Origin: Streptantibioticus ferralitis
Lineage (GTDB): Bacteria > Actinomycetota > Actinomycetes > Streptomycetales > Streptomycetaceae
Length of the DNA: 64,000 nucleotides
Reading direction: 5' to 3'
NCBI RefSeq assembly: GCF_029223525.1
Contig: NZ_JARHTQ010000011.1
Span: 124,001 to 188,000 of the forward strand
The notes beneath the pieces were generated by a model. That model did not search any database, was not told the DNA's origin, and worked only from the letters and a program-made list of their open reading frames with translations. Below are positions 53,690 to 62,168 of the stretch, one piece after another; within the stretch, counting starts at the first letter, position 1; every line of letters begins with the position of its first letter. A program made the position numbers and the translations under genes.

Positions 53690-54029
53690 GGATCGCTGCC
53701 GCGGTCAGTGTGAAAGATGACCCCGTCGACGTACCCGCCGCGGGTGACGGCGGCCATCTGCAGCGACGCGACGGCCGGGGCCGCGTCGCGGTGGCGGTCG
53801 TGCGGCCAAGCATCCGGCGGGAGAACAGGTCCCCGACGGTGGCGAGGTGGAGCGACCCCTCCTCGGTGTCGATCTGCGTGACGTCCCCGCACCACAGCAC
53901 GTCGGGGGCGACGGCGGTGAAATCCCAGTGCACCAGTTCCCGGGCCGCGGGCCGAGCCCCCGGCCGGGTCAGCCCCCGCCGCCGCGCTTCCCCTCCCCGG
54001 ACGACTCTTGCCCGTCCCCTGCCGTTCAT
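53690..54029 (-). pseudogene. IS3-family transposase (OrfB) fragment
   Basis: The minus strand reads ELVHWDFTAVAPDVLWCGDV, TQIDTEEGSLHLATVGDLFS and in another frame VTRGGYVDGVIFHTDRGS, the integrase core (first Asp in GDVTQID, second Asp in HTDRGS). It ends 14 bases before the ATG of the free PCP gene, so this remnant marks where block B was cut. Confidence 0.7.
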
Positions 54030-54043
54030 GATCTGCTGACTCC

Positions 54044-54295
54044 ATGCGGCCTGAATTCGATAAGGCGAAGATGCGGCAACTTGTCACGGAGCAGGTGGAG
54101 GCATTAGTAGGGAAGCCCGTCAGGCAAAGCGACGACCTGTTCGATCTCGGCCTCACGTCGGTCAATGCGGCTCGGCTCATCACCTGGATTCAAGAGACAT
54201 TCGGCGTGGCAGTGGGCCTGCGAACCGTCTTCGAAAGGCCTGAAATCGGATTGCTCGTCGCGGCCATCACGCAGCGTCACTGCTCGGGAGATTAG
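54044..54295 (+). CDS. Stand-alone peptidyl/acyl carrier protein
   Basis: The 83-aa protein has DDLFDLGLTSVNAARLITWI; Ser of GLTS is the phosphopantetheine attachment site. Helices II-III (TFGVAVGLRTVFERPEIGLL) are typical. It resembles the PCP2 (FFAAGFTSVSLL) of the NRPS. A TTA codon is at 54104. ATG 54044 starts only 14 bases after an IS3 remnant and no good ribosome site is left (CTGACTCC); expression may be impaired or depend on upstream transcription. Probable partner: the P450s, oxygenase and Cys-hydrolases that follow. Confidence 0.85.
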   Translation: MRPEFDKAKMRQLVTEQVEALVGKPVRQSDDLFDLGLTSVNAARLITWIQETFGVAVGLRTVFERPEIGLLVAAITQRHCSGD

Positions 54296-54467
54296 TCATG
54301 CACCATGCCATCAATGTCGAGGGATTAACCCGGATCTACATCAGAAGATCCCGGACCGGCGTCTTCTGCACGTCGGAGAAAGATTCCTTCGGGGCGGCGA
54401 GCGCCGCCGAGGAACGATTGAGCTGTCGGGCTGACATGACCAGTTCCCACCCATCGGGAGATGACAG

Positions 54468-55538
54468 ATGAACCCTGTTGACCGAGCGATCGACCGCATA
54501 CGATCAGCCATCGCGAACGATCGCCACCTGGGAATACAACTCTACGCTTCCGTTGACGGCGAGACAGTCGTCGACGATGTCTTCGGGGAAGCATCCCCGG
54601 GGACGCCCTTGCTCCGGAACGACGCCGTCCCGTGGATCTGTTCGACGAAGCTGCTCGGTGCGATGGCCGTGGGCCAGCTGATGAGGGAGCACGAGTTAAG
54701 CTCACAAACGCCGATCGTAGACGTGGTACCTGAATTCGCCCAGAACGGAAAGCACGACGTCACACTCGCACACGTGATGTCGCACGCGGTGCCCTACGCG
54801 ATACACAGCGAGGCGCCCTTTTACACGACCGACCGCGAGAATGCCCTCGCCCTCCTGTGCGAGACCTCTTTGTCCGCCCCGCCGGGTTCCCGTGCGCAGT
54901 ACAGCGCCATCGGTTCCTGGATCGTGGTCGCCGAACTAGTCAGCCGTCTGTCAGGGGTTCCCTATGAGCAATACGTGCACCGGCACATCCTGTCGCCCCT
55001 GGGCCTGGGGCGTACGCTGCTCGGCGCCCCGGGGTCCGCAGGCCAGCGCGCTGTGGTTCCGCTTCCCGTGTACGGCTGGGGGAAGGACACGATCGGGGAG
55101 AACGGCGAGCTGCCCGATCCTGTCCCCACCTATTTGCTGACGCCGCACCCGAGCGTGGGTGCGCACGGGCCAGCACGCGAGCTGGCACGGTTGGTGGAGT
55201 CCCTGGTCCGAGGCGGAAAGGCGAACGGCCACAGAGTGCTGGAGCCCAAGGTGGTGGAAGTGATCACGACCGCCCACCGAAGCGGAGTGGTGGACGACTA
55301 TTTCGGCGGCCTGGACGTCTCCTGGGGCCTCGGAGCCTGCGTCGACCCCGTACTCTTCGGCGCGCCCCCCGGCTCCCGCGTCGTAGGACACACCGGTTCC
55401 AACTGTGGGCTAGCGGTGGGCGACCTGGACCGTGGGCTCGTCGTGTGCCACCTGGCGTCGAACGAGTCGTTCCAAGGGCTCGGCCCCGGCCGCCTCGAAA
55501 GCCGTGTGGTGCGGGATCTCTACGGACTCGTGCGGTGA
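54468..55538 (+). CDS. Beta-lactamase/PBP-fold protein with Cys at the nucleophile position
   Basis: ATG 54468 follows GGGAG. The 356-aa protein follows class C beta-lactamase/esterase/LovD-like proteins: QLYASVDGETVVDDVFG, then PWICSTKLLGAMAVGQLM, where the family has S-x-x-K; the aligned residue is Cys (C-S-T-K), confirmed in the DNA as TGT-TCG-ACG-AAG. The second motif is YSAIGSWIVVAEL, and RVVGHTGSNCGLAVG replaces the KTG box with HTG. Typical roles are acyl transfer or hydrolysis; a Cys nucleophile would favour thioester chemistry, for example acting on a carrier-bound acyl group. A TTA codon is at 54696. Its stop overlaps the thioesterase start. Confidence 0.8.
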   Translation: MNPVDRAIDRIRSAIANDRHLGIQLYASVDGETVVDDVFGEASPGTPLLRNDAVPWICSTKLLGAMAVGQLMREHELSSQTPIVDVVPEFAQNGKHDVTLAHVMSHAVPYAIHSEAPFYTTDRENALALLCETSLSAPPGSRAQYSAIGSWIVVAELVSRLSGVPYEQYVHRHILSPLGLGRTLLGAPGSAGQRAVVPLPVYGWGKDTIGENGELPDPVPTYLLTPHPSVGAHGPARELARLVESLVRGGKANGHRVLEPKVVEVITTAHRSGVVDDYFGGLDVSWGLGACVDPVLFGAPPGSRVVGHTGSNCGLAVGDLDRGLVVCHLASNESFQGLGPGRLESRVVRDLYGLVR

Positions 55539-56308
55539 CGCCCATGCAGCCTTACAAGCCCCGGTCGGTACTGGTGAACTTCGGCTCACCGGACCTCGGC
55601 CCTCAGGGGCTGCGCCTTGTGTGCATTGCCCATGCCGGAGCTGGCGCCGCGCCCTTCCGCCTCTGGAGCGAACTGGTCCCTGACTGGATCTCGGTCGTCG
55701 GCGTGCGGCTGCCCGGGCGGGAGAGCCGGCTGCGGGAGCCTCTTCTCACGTCGATGGAAGACATCGCCCGGCACGTCGCTGCACAGCTCGAAGGATATCC
55801 TGGCCGTGTGGCTCTCTTCGGGCATTGCTTCGGAGGACCGGTGGCCTTCCGGATTGCGCAACTCCTGGAAGAGACGAAGGAGTGCGAGGTCGTCCGACTG
55901 GTCACGGCCAGCGCGCCGGTGCCGGGTCGGGTGCCGCCCAGGCAGCTTACTCATGAGCTGCCGTCCGACGAGCTGTATGCCTCGTTGGTCGGCGCGGGCG
56001 CCATGAGCGACGGACAACAGGGTCGATCAATCTTCGAGCTCACCGAGAGTGCGATTCGGGCCGACTTCCAGGCGTTCGAGACCTGGCGCGCCGAGGACTT
56101 CGGCCGGATCAAGGCCCCGATCCTTGCCATCAGAGGAGACGACGACCACGTTCTCGGCCAGGGCAGCGAGGACGAATGGGTGCACCTCACCGAAGGCCGG
56201 TTCACAACCCGGTCGGTACGTGGCGGCCATTTCCTCCTCGGTGGCGAAATGCCCGGGCTCGTCGCGGTCATCGCGTGTCAGCTCGCGGACGACCACGCCA
56301 GTCTCTGA
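55535..56308 (+). CDS. Type II thioesterase with GHCFGG (Cys nucleophile)
   Basis: The start is GTG 55535 (overlapping the previous stop) or ATG 55544. It is a ~255-aa alpha/beta hydrolase of the TEII type: LVCIAHAGAGAAPFRLWSEL (oxyanion loop), VRLPGRESRLREP, VALFGHCFGGPVAF, Asp in RGDDDHVLG and His in VRGGHFLL. The nucleophile motif GxSxG is GHCFGG, with Cys for Ser. TEIIs normally strip misprimed carriers; Cys versions are known in thioesterases that close strained rings. In this cluster it could release or cyclise the chain from the carrier protein. Confidence 0.85.
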   Translation: MTPMQPYKPRSVLVNFGSPDLGPQGLRLVCIAHAGAGAAPFRLWSELVPDWISVVGVRLPGRESRLREPLLTSMEDIARHVAAQLEGYPGRVALFGHCFGGPVAFRIAQLLEETKECEVVRLVTASAPVPGRVPPRQLTHELPSDELYASLVGAGAMSDGQQGRSIFELTESAIRADFQAFETWRAEDFGRIKAPILAIRGDDDHVLGQGSEDEWVHLTEGRFTTRSVRGGHFLLGGEMPGLVAVIACQLADDHASL

Positions 56309-56898
56309 AACACACAGAATCGCGCGCGTCACCGGCTCACCGGCACCACTGGTACCCGGGGAACCGGTGACGGCCTTTCCGGGGCCCGTCATCAGCCCGC
56401 ATCTGGGACTCCGACAGTTCGGTCAACGGCGCGCCGTGAGGCTGTGGATGCCGGAAAGTGCATCCACGCTGGTCACGCGGCATGTCGGTACTCGTGGACG
56501 GTTCCGTCGAATCGGTCGTGGCGACGTATGTTTCCCCATCCTTGGCCACTCGGCTGCGCAGCACGACAGCGGGCACTGTGATCAGATTTCGTACCAGCAC
56601 GGCGAGGTCCGACAGTGACATCCGCGGATCGTCGCAGGCCAGTCGAGGCCGCGTGGCCAGGACGGGCAAACGTGCAGGCCACTGCCGCGAACCGTATTTT
56701 CGAGCGGTACAGGCTCCAGGGCCGCCATCACGGCCGATGCGCTTCTGGACGACGATGGGAAGCTCTGCCTCATGTCGCGAAACGGTGATTTCCGGAAAAT
56801 CGAATAAACGAGACGCTATCGCATCGCCCCCTTGACTGGACGGCCGTGCTAAACTTAGGGTCATTTGATAGTGGCGTCACAAGAACGGGGGAATTGGC
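56309..56898. other. 590-bp stretch without a supported gene
   Basis: Open frames on both strands carry no recognisable motif. The last ~80 bases are AT-richer (AACTTAGGGTCATTTGATAG) and may hold the promoter of the oxygenase gene that follows. Confidence 0.45.
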
Positions 56899-57654
56899 GT
56901 GACACGGCATTTATCTTCGACTATCACGATAAGTCGGAATGCTTCGGCGAGCTCCTGCTCTGCGGGCGAGTTGCGTGAAATTCGGGAGTGCCTCGACCGA
57001 AATGGATACTCCTACATCAATGGCATCTCAATGGGTGAGTTCGACTACATGGCCTTTGCTGCTTCTTTGGGGAATCCGATTCCCCATCACAACGGCGAGG
57101 TCGTTTGGGACATACGCCGCGATCTGGCGATAGATTCGATTTACCACTCAGGAAACATGGGAGCTCTCCTCCCGCACACTGAAGCTGTTGAGCATCCCGG
57201 TTTGCCTCCGCGTTACATCATGCTCTGGTGCGTCAGGGAGGCGCGTGGAGTGGGCGGAGAGACGACGCTCGCAGACGGATACGAGTGGATAAAGAATCTT
57301 TCAGGCGAGACGAAGAGGTCGCTGCGCGATAATCGCTACAAGTGGAACTCGTCCGATGGCATTAATCGATCGGGATATTACTCCAGTGCCATCCACCCTA
57401 TCCTTGAAGAGTTCGGTGATCGTCGCATCCTGAGATATGATTACATCGACGTGGAGAGGAAAGGCGACGGCTTCCTTGACTCCGCACTCGATGGTGCGAA
57501 GGAGTTTTTTAGCGAGCAGCATATCGCCATCGAGATCGAGCCCGGCTGCATCCTGGTCTGGGACAACTGGAGGATGTTGCACGGCAGAAATGCATTCTCC
57601 GATCCCGAGCGGCACCTCAAGCGCGTGCTCCTTTCGGCGCATGCCAGGAGTTGA
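56899..57654 (+). CDS. Clavaminate-synthase-like Fe(II)/2-oxoglutarate oxygenase (TauD superfamily)
   Basis: The frame starts at GTG 56899 with GGGGGAA upstream; 251 aa. The facial triad is visible: His93-x-Glu95 in LLPHTEAVEHPG and a distal His in WRMLHGRNAFSD, with Arg in HLKRVLLSAH binding 2-oxoglutarate. His-x-Glu instead of His-x-Asp marks the CAS/VioC/AsnO-like group, which often hydroxylates free or carrier-bound amino acids. Codons here use less G/C than neighbouring genes and include TTA at codon 5, a sign of separate origin. Upstream spacing of 590 bp suggests its own promoter. Confidence 0.85.
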   Translation: MTRHLSSTITISRNASASSCSAGELREIRECLDRNGYSYINGISMGEFDYMAFAASLGNPIPHHNGEVVWDIRRDLAIDSIYHSGNMGALLPHTEAVEHPGLPPRYIMLWCVREARGVGGETTLADGYEWIKNLSGETKRSLRDNRYKWNSSDGINRSGYYSSAIHPILEEFGDRRILRYDYIDVERKGDGFLDSALDGAKEFFSEQHIAIEIEPGCILVWDNWRMLHGRNAFSDPERHLKRVLLSAHARS

Positions 57655-58020
57655 CGGCAACTTCGACGCAAGTCGGCAGGCCGTCCCACATCCTGTTGCC
57701 CTTTCGCAGACCCTCGCCGGAGGCGCAGTGCCCCCACGTCGCGGCGTACGCCCCGCGTCCGCGCCGGGCGCCTCGCCGGGAACAAGCTCGCGAGGCCGTA
57801 TGCCCCACTTTCCCCACACGAGTCTCTGACCGTGGTCGCGCGCGGGTCCACGGCCCGTGGGCGCAAGCGGTGATGCTTCCCCTGGACAGGACGTGATCGT
57901 GACATTCCTCGTGGTCCCGGCATCCGGATTAAAGTGCAACTTCCTCACGTACGAGGCGATCAGGCAGCCTACGAATCACTCCTGGATCGAGGCCGGAACC
58001 GTCTTCGAGGGTGGCCGCCG
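57655..58020. other. 366-bp intergenic stretch
   Basis: No supported gene. GTGATCGTGACATTCC and following bases do not form a clear promoter to my eye. Confidence 0.4.
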
Positions 58021-59235
58021 ATGAGCCGAGCGAGACCGAGCCGCCGGAAGGTGGACCCGGAGGAGATGGTCAACGAGGCCTTCCTGAAGGATCCCTACCC
58101 GTTCTTCGCCGATCCGCGGCGGAATGACCCTGTCCACTGGAATGCCCCTACAGGCGCCTGGTACATCACCCGGTACGCCGATGTCTTCGACCTGTTGGTG
58201 GACCGCCGGCTGTCCGCCTCGGCCGAGGGTGAGACGATCACCCGTACTCCGGCAGAGGGCCAGGTCGCTGCCCTGGTGCACGACTTCTTCGGTCGCTGGA
58301 TGGTGTTCTCGGACCCTCCTCATCAGGCGCGCGTACGTGAGACGCTGCATCACGTCTTCACATCGTCCTCCATGGCCTCCTTCCAGAGCGAGGTGGCCCG
58401 GATCAGCGCCGATGCCGTGGCTGCGTTCCGCTCCTCCGGGCAGGACCTGATGACGGACCTCACGATCCCGTTCGCACAAGCGACCGTGAGCGCGCTGCTC
58501 GGGGTCGCATCGGAGGAGTTTGACGAAGTGGCCCGGTGGTCCGGGGAGTTGATGGGGTTTCTCAACCGCTCCAGCCTTGAGCCGTACGACGTGCGCTCCA
58601 CCCTTCAGGCCATCCAGGACCTGACGGACTACGTCGTCGCGACCGTGCTGCCACGCGGCTATGGCTTGGCGGTACCAATACTGCAATCAGCCTTGCGTGA
58701 CGGCGGCTGGGATCCGGTGACCGTCAGCGCTACCTTCGCACAGCTCCTCACCGGCGCCCTGGAACCTGTGTCCAACGCGCTGGGCATTGCGGTGACCGCC
58801 CTCCAGCGCCATCCGGACCAGCGCCGAGCAGTGCGTGAGGGGCATGTGCTTCACACGGACGTCGTCGAGGAGGCAGTGCGTTTCGACGCTCCGTTTCACT
58901 TTGCCGCACGCCGAGCCGTGGCGGACATCACCGTCGGCGGTGCGACGATCCACCGCGGTGACCGCGTGATGCTGGTCCTCGCGTCCGCCAATCGGGACGA
59001 GCACCGCTTCGTGGCGGCGGACAGCTTTGATGTGAGGCGGGGACCGGTGCGTCATGTGTCCTTCGGCCGCGGTGGTCACTACTGCCTTGGGTCCTTCCTC
59101 GCCAGGCAGGAGATGGCCGTGCTGCTGAGTGAGCTCGACCGCCAATGGCCCGAGCTGCAGGTGAATCTTGCCCGCACGGGTCGCTCTCCGGCCTTCGGAG
59201 CCACGCAACTGCGACCGGCCCCCATCCTTGCCTGA
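58021..59235 (+). CDS. Cytochrome P450, 404 aa, sister of the block A P450
   Basis: ATG 58021 follows GAGGGTGG. The heme loop RHVSFGRGGHYCLGSF contains Cys355 (50 residues before the end, as in the other P450), and ExxR is EEAVRFDAPFHFAARRAV. The I-helix reads LLTGALEPVSN: Glu is kept but the usual Thr is Pro. The shared PFHFA-x-RR, the I-helix and similar length make it a close relative of the 15.8-kb P450. Such proteins without the conserved Thr often act on carrier-bound amino acids or use unusual oxygen activation. The following gene starts 12 bp downstream. Confidence 0.9.
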   Translation: MSRARPSRRKVDPEEMVNEAFLKDPYPFFADPRRNDPVHWNAPTGAWYITRYADVFDLLVDRRLSASAEGETITRTPAEGQVAALVHDFFGRWMVFSDPPHQARVRETLHHVFTSSSMASFQSEVARISADAVAAFRSSGQDLMTDLTIPFAQATVSALLGVASEEFDEVARWSGELMGFLNRSSLEPYDVRSTLQAIQDLTDYVVATVLPRGYGLAVPILQSALRDGGWDPVTVSATFAQLLTGALEPVSNALGIAVTALQRHPDQRRAVREGHVLHTDVVEEAVRFDAPFHFAARRAVADITVGGATIHRGDRVMLVLASANRDEHRFVAADSFDVRRGPVRHVSFGRGGHYCLGSFLARQEMAVLLSELDRQWPELQVNLARTGRSPAFGATQLRPAPILA

Positions 59236-59247
59236 ACGGGAGACGTT

Positions 59248-60675
59248 ATGCATGTGTGTTTTGTGTGCAAGGGCAATATCTGCCGATCGCCCATGGCAGC
59301 GCTGGTCTTTCGGGAGTATGTGCGGCGTGCCGGCTTCTCCGACAGGGTCCGGGTGACCAGCGCCGGAACCATGGCCTACTACGCAGGAGAGCCGGCCGAT
59401 CCCAGGACCACGGCACTGCTGAAGGAGCACGGCTATTCGACCGATCACACGGCAGCGGTACTCGACGACCTCCACCTGTCGGCGGACCTGCTTGTAGCCA
59501 TGGACGCGCACCAGGCGAGCGTCTTGCGGGACAAGCTGGAGGACCAGTCCAAGGTCTATATGCTGCGTTCGTTCGACCCGACAGCGGGCCTGGATCAGAA
59601 CGTACCCGATCCGTTCTACGGCGAGGAGTCCGACTTCCGGGAGGTGCTGCGCATCATCGAATCCGCCATGCCCGGGCTGCTGGAGTGGGTGCGCACGGCC
59701 ACCGTCGAGGAGGAGACGAGGACCCCCTCGGTGACCCGCAGTACACCAAGGCGCCGGCGCCTCACTGAGCAGCGCAGGCACGCCGACCAACGGGGCGAGA
59801 AGGACCCGGCCGAGGCGGTCCGTCTCTTCGGTGAACTCGTCCCCGCATACGAGAGGGAGTACGGCGCCGAACACATTGAAACGCTCACCACGCGCGACAT
59901 CCACGTCCACTGGATCGGTGAGGCCGGCGATCCGCTGAAGGCGTTGTCACTTTTTCGCCGCTACGTGCCACAGTGGGAGCACGCCGTCGGCCCCGAGCAC
60001 CCCGGCACCATGCACAGCCGGCAGAACCTGTCCTTCTGGACCGGAGAGGCCGGGGACCCGGTGATGGCCGCAGAGCTCTGCCAATCGCTCCTGCCGGTCC
60101 GGCAACGTGTGCTCGGTCCCGAGCATGTTGACACATTGACCACCCGGCATCGATACGCCTACTGGCTTGCGGAAGCCGGTGACACTGCCACGGCGCTCCT
60201 CTTGCTCCAGCAGTTGCTCCAGATGAAGGAGCGGTGCCTGGGCGCCGACCATCCCGACACATTGACCACCCGGCACGAAGTCGCGAGACGGGTCGGCGAG
60301 GCCGGTGAACCGGCCCGAGCCGTCGCCCTGTTCACCGAACTCCTCCCGTTAAGAGAGCAGGTCTTGGGCAGCAGGCACTGCAGTTTCCTCACCTCCCGCC
60401 ATGAGTTCGCACGGTGGACCGGCGAGGCCGGGGACGGTGAGAGCGCGGTGCAGATGCTGCGTGAGTTGCTTCCACTGCGCAGGGCCGTTCAGGGGCCGTA
60501 CCGTCCACGGACGCTGACGACCTGGCATGAGCTCGCGCGGTGGTCCGCTCACTGCGGAGACGTCGGGAGTGCGGTCGAGATGCTACGGGAGCTGCTTTCC
60601 GTCCGTGAGACCGTATTGGGAGCCAGGCATCCGCACACCGGTGAAACCCGAGAGCTGCTCTCGCGGCTGACATGA
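59248..60675 (+). CDS. Low-molecular-weight protein tyrosine phosphatase fused to TPR repeats
   Basis: ATG 59248 with GGGAGA upstream. Residues 1-~155 are an LMW-PTP: the P-loop CKGNICRS (Cys7-x5-Arg13) and the general acid Asp in VPDPFYG near 118. Residues ~175-475 hold about seven 42-residue TPR_10/12-type repeats (for example LGPEHVDTLTTRHRYAYWLA, LGADHPDTLTTRHEVARR, each with EAGD). Such repeats normally end STAND/NB-ARC proteins. The fusion may be a signalling or regulatory phosphatase, or the TPR part may bind a partner protein. It has a TTA codon at 60349. It is the last gene of block B, 12 bp after the P450. Confidence 0.85.
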   Translation: MHVCFVCKGNICRSPMAALVFREYVRRAGFSDRVRVTSAGTMAYYAGEPADPRTTALLKEHGYSTDHTAAVLDDLHLSADLLVAMDAHQASVLRDKLEDQSKVYMLRSFDPTAGLDQNVPDPFYGEESDFREVLRIIESAMPGLLEWVRTATVEEETRTPSVTRSTPRRRRLTEQRRHADQRGEKDPAEAVRLFGELVPAYEREYGAEHIETLTTRDIHVHWIGEAGDPLKALSLFRRYVPQWEHAVGPEHPGTMHSRQNLSFWTGEAGDPVMAAELCQSLLPVRQRVLGPEHVDTLTTRHRYAYWLAEAGDTATALLLLQQLLQMKERCLGADHPDTLTTRHEVARRVGEAGEPARAVALFTELLPLREQVLGSRHCSFLTSRHEFARWTGEAGDGESAVQMLRELLPLRRAVQGPYRPRTLTTWHELARWSAHCGDVGSAVEMLRELLSVRETVLGARHPHTGETRELLSRLT

Positions 60676-60703
60676 TGGCGGCCTGTGCGTGCCGGTCATC
60701 CCG

Positions 60704-61200
60704 TCACCCTATGCGACCTGCGTGTATTCGTGGATGAGGCCGCCGAGGAGGTCACGCCGGAGGATGCGCGATGGGCCGTCTACGGCGGGTGGTTCGGTCG
60801 CGCCGACGCCGTTGGGGCATCGCTGTCCGAGTGATCGGTGAGGTCGATGTTCATTGTGGTGGTCGGCGTACTCCTCGACGACGAGCCGCAGGTGACGTTC
60901 GCTGGTGATGAGGATCCGGTCGGTGGCTTCGCGGCGGCACGAGCCGACCCAGCGCTCAACGATCCGGGCACGCCCGGCAGGACGGGCACCACGCGGGCAC
61001 CGACAGCGGTGAAGACCGCGTCGAAGCCCTCGGTGAAATATCCGGCGTTGTCGCGAATCAGATACCGGATGCCTGCGGTGCGTGTGTCATCCAGGCTTAT
61101 CAGGAGGTTGCGGGCCTGCTGGGCCGCCCACTGGGCGGTGACATTGCGAGTGACGCCAGCGATGTGCACCCTGTGCCGCTCGAAAATACGATTCGTGCTG
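60704..61200 (-). pseudogene. rve/IS481-like transposase fragment, frameshifted
   Basis: The minus strand reads VHIAGVTRNVTAQWAAQQAR-like sequence, YLIRDNAGYFTEGFDAVF and (second frame) VERWVGSCRREATDR, then DHHNEHRPHR and GGLIHEYTQ at the end. A frameshift lies near 60950. The N-terminal catalytic Asp region is missing. Confidence 0.65.
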
Positions 61201-61226
61201 TGACCTGTGCTGCTGTCGTTGGGTCA

Positions 61227-61350
61227 GGCGGCGCGTTGGTACTCGATGGCCAGGCCGTCGAGGACGGGCCGTCGTCGGATCCGGTGGCCCTGGAAGTCGG
61301 TGACGGCGGCCGGGGTGGGCGGTTGGTCGCTGTCCGGGGGTCGTACGGCG
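61227..61350 (-). pseudogene. C-terminal tail of another rve transposase
   Basis: The minus strand reads PAAVTDFQGHRIRRRPVLDG and LAIEYQRAA followed by a stop. This ending is typical of a further integrase-core transposase type; nothing else of it is present. Confidence 0.45.
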
Positions 61351-61394
61351 TCAGAATGATTCACAGGGTCTGATCTGGGGTTTCCCTCTTCTGA

Positions 61395-61922
61395 TCAACT
61401 CGCTGGACAGTACTCGTTGATCAGGCCTGTGACGGCTTGTCGGCGCTTGACGCGCGCGGTGGGGAAGGGGATGACGTCGGGGTTGTCGAGGGGTGCGAGC
61501 TGGCCTCGGCCTTGGTGGGGCCGGTGCGCGTTGAAGTGTCGGGTGTAGTCGTGGAGGATCTTCTCGGCGTGGCCGTGGTCGTAGATCAACAGCCTGTCGG
61601 TGCACTCCTCGCGTACGGAGCGGACGAACCGTTCGGCATGCGGGTTGCAGTTCGGCGATTGGGGCGGGATCTTGACGACCTCGATGCCCTCGCTGGCGAA
61701 GACGGCGTCGAAGGCGTGGGTGAACTTCGCGTCCCGGTCGCGGACGAGGTGTGTGAACTGATGTGCGCGGCTTTCGAGTTGCCAAAGAAGCTGACGTGCC
61801 TGCTGGGTGGCCCAGGCGGCGGTCGGGTGGGCGGTCACGCCGAGGATGTGCACGGTTCGGGTGCGGACCTCCAGGACGAACAGCGCGTAGAAGCGTTGCA
61901 GACTGATGAGTCGATGTGGAAG
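61395..61922 (-). pseudogene. rve transposase, C-terminal part, split off by IS110 copy 2
   Basis: The minus strand reads DFHID, then (with a one-base shift) ISLQRFYALFVLEVRTRTVH, LGVTAHPTAAWATQQARQLL, HLVRDRDAKFTHAFDAVF, QSPNCNPHAERFVRSVREEC and HRPHQGRGQLAPLD to GLINEYCPAS. The missing N-terminal part lies on the other side of IS110 copy 2 at 63453-63960, so the two belong to one gene. Confidence 0.75.
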
Positions 61923-61929
61923 TCACCCC

Positions 61930-62168
61930 GGGGCCTGTCGGCCGCACCCTGACGGGTGGAAAATGTGGTCGGCGGCTGCCCGGCTGACGTCGTGATTTCT
62001 TGGCGCGGCTCAGCCCGTGTGGAAGTCTGCCGCTGGGATCCGATCCGCCTTTCAGGTATCCGTCACTGTTGCTTCGAGCACGCAGACCAGAATCTTGACT
62101 CCTGCTGGATCCCGCCGGGTGGTCGCCGTCAGTGTCGGCCAACGCTGGTGTGGATTGGGGTGGTTGGG
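61930..62168 (+). ncRNA. IS110 left-end noncoding region, copy 2: possible bridge RNA
   Basis: This stretch is near-identical to 12729-12964 and ends at the transposase ATG. It contains several short inverted repeats such as GGCGGCTGCCCGGCTG. In IS110-type elements this region is transcribed as a bridge RNA. Confidence 0.45.
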
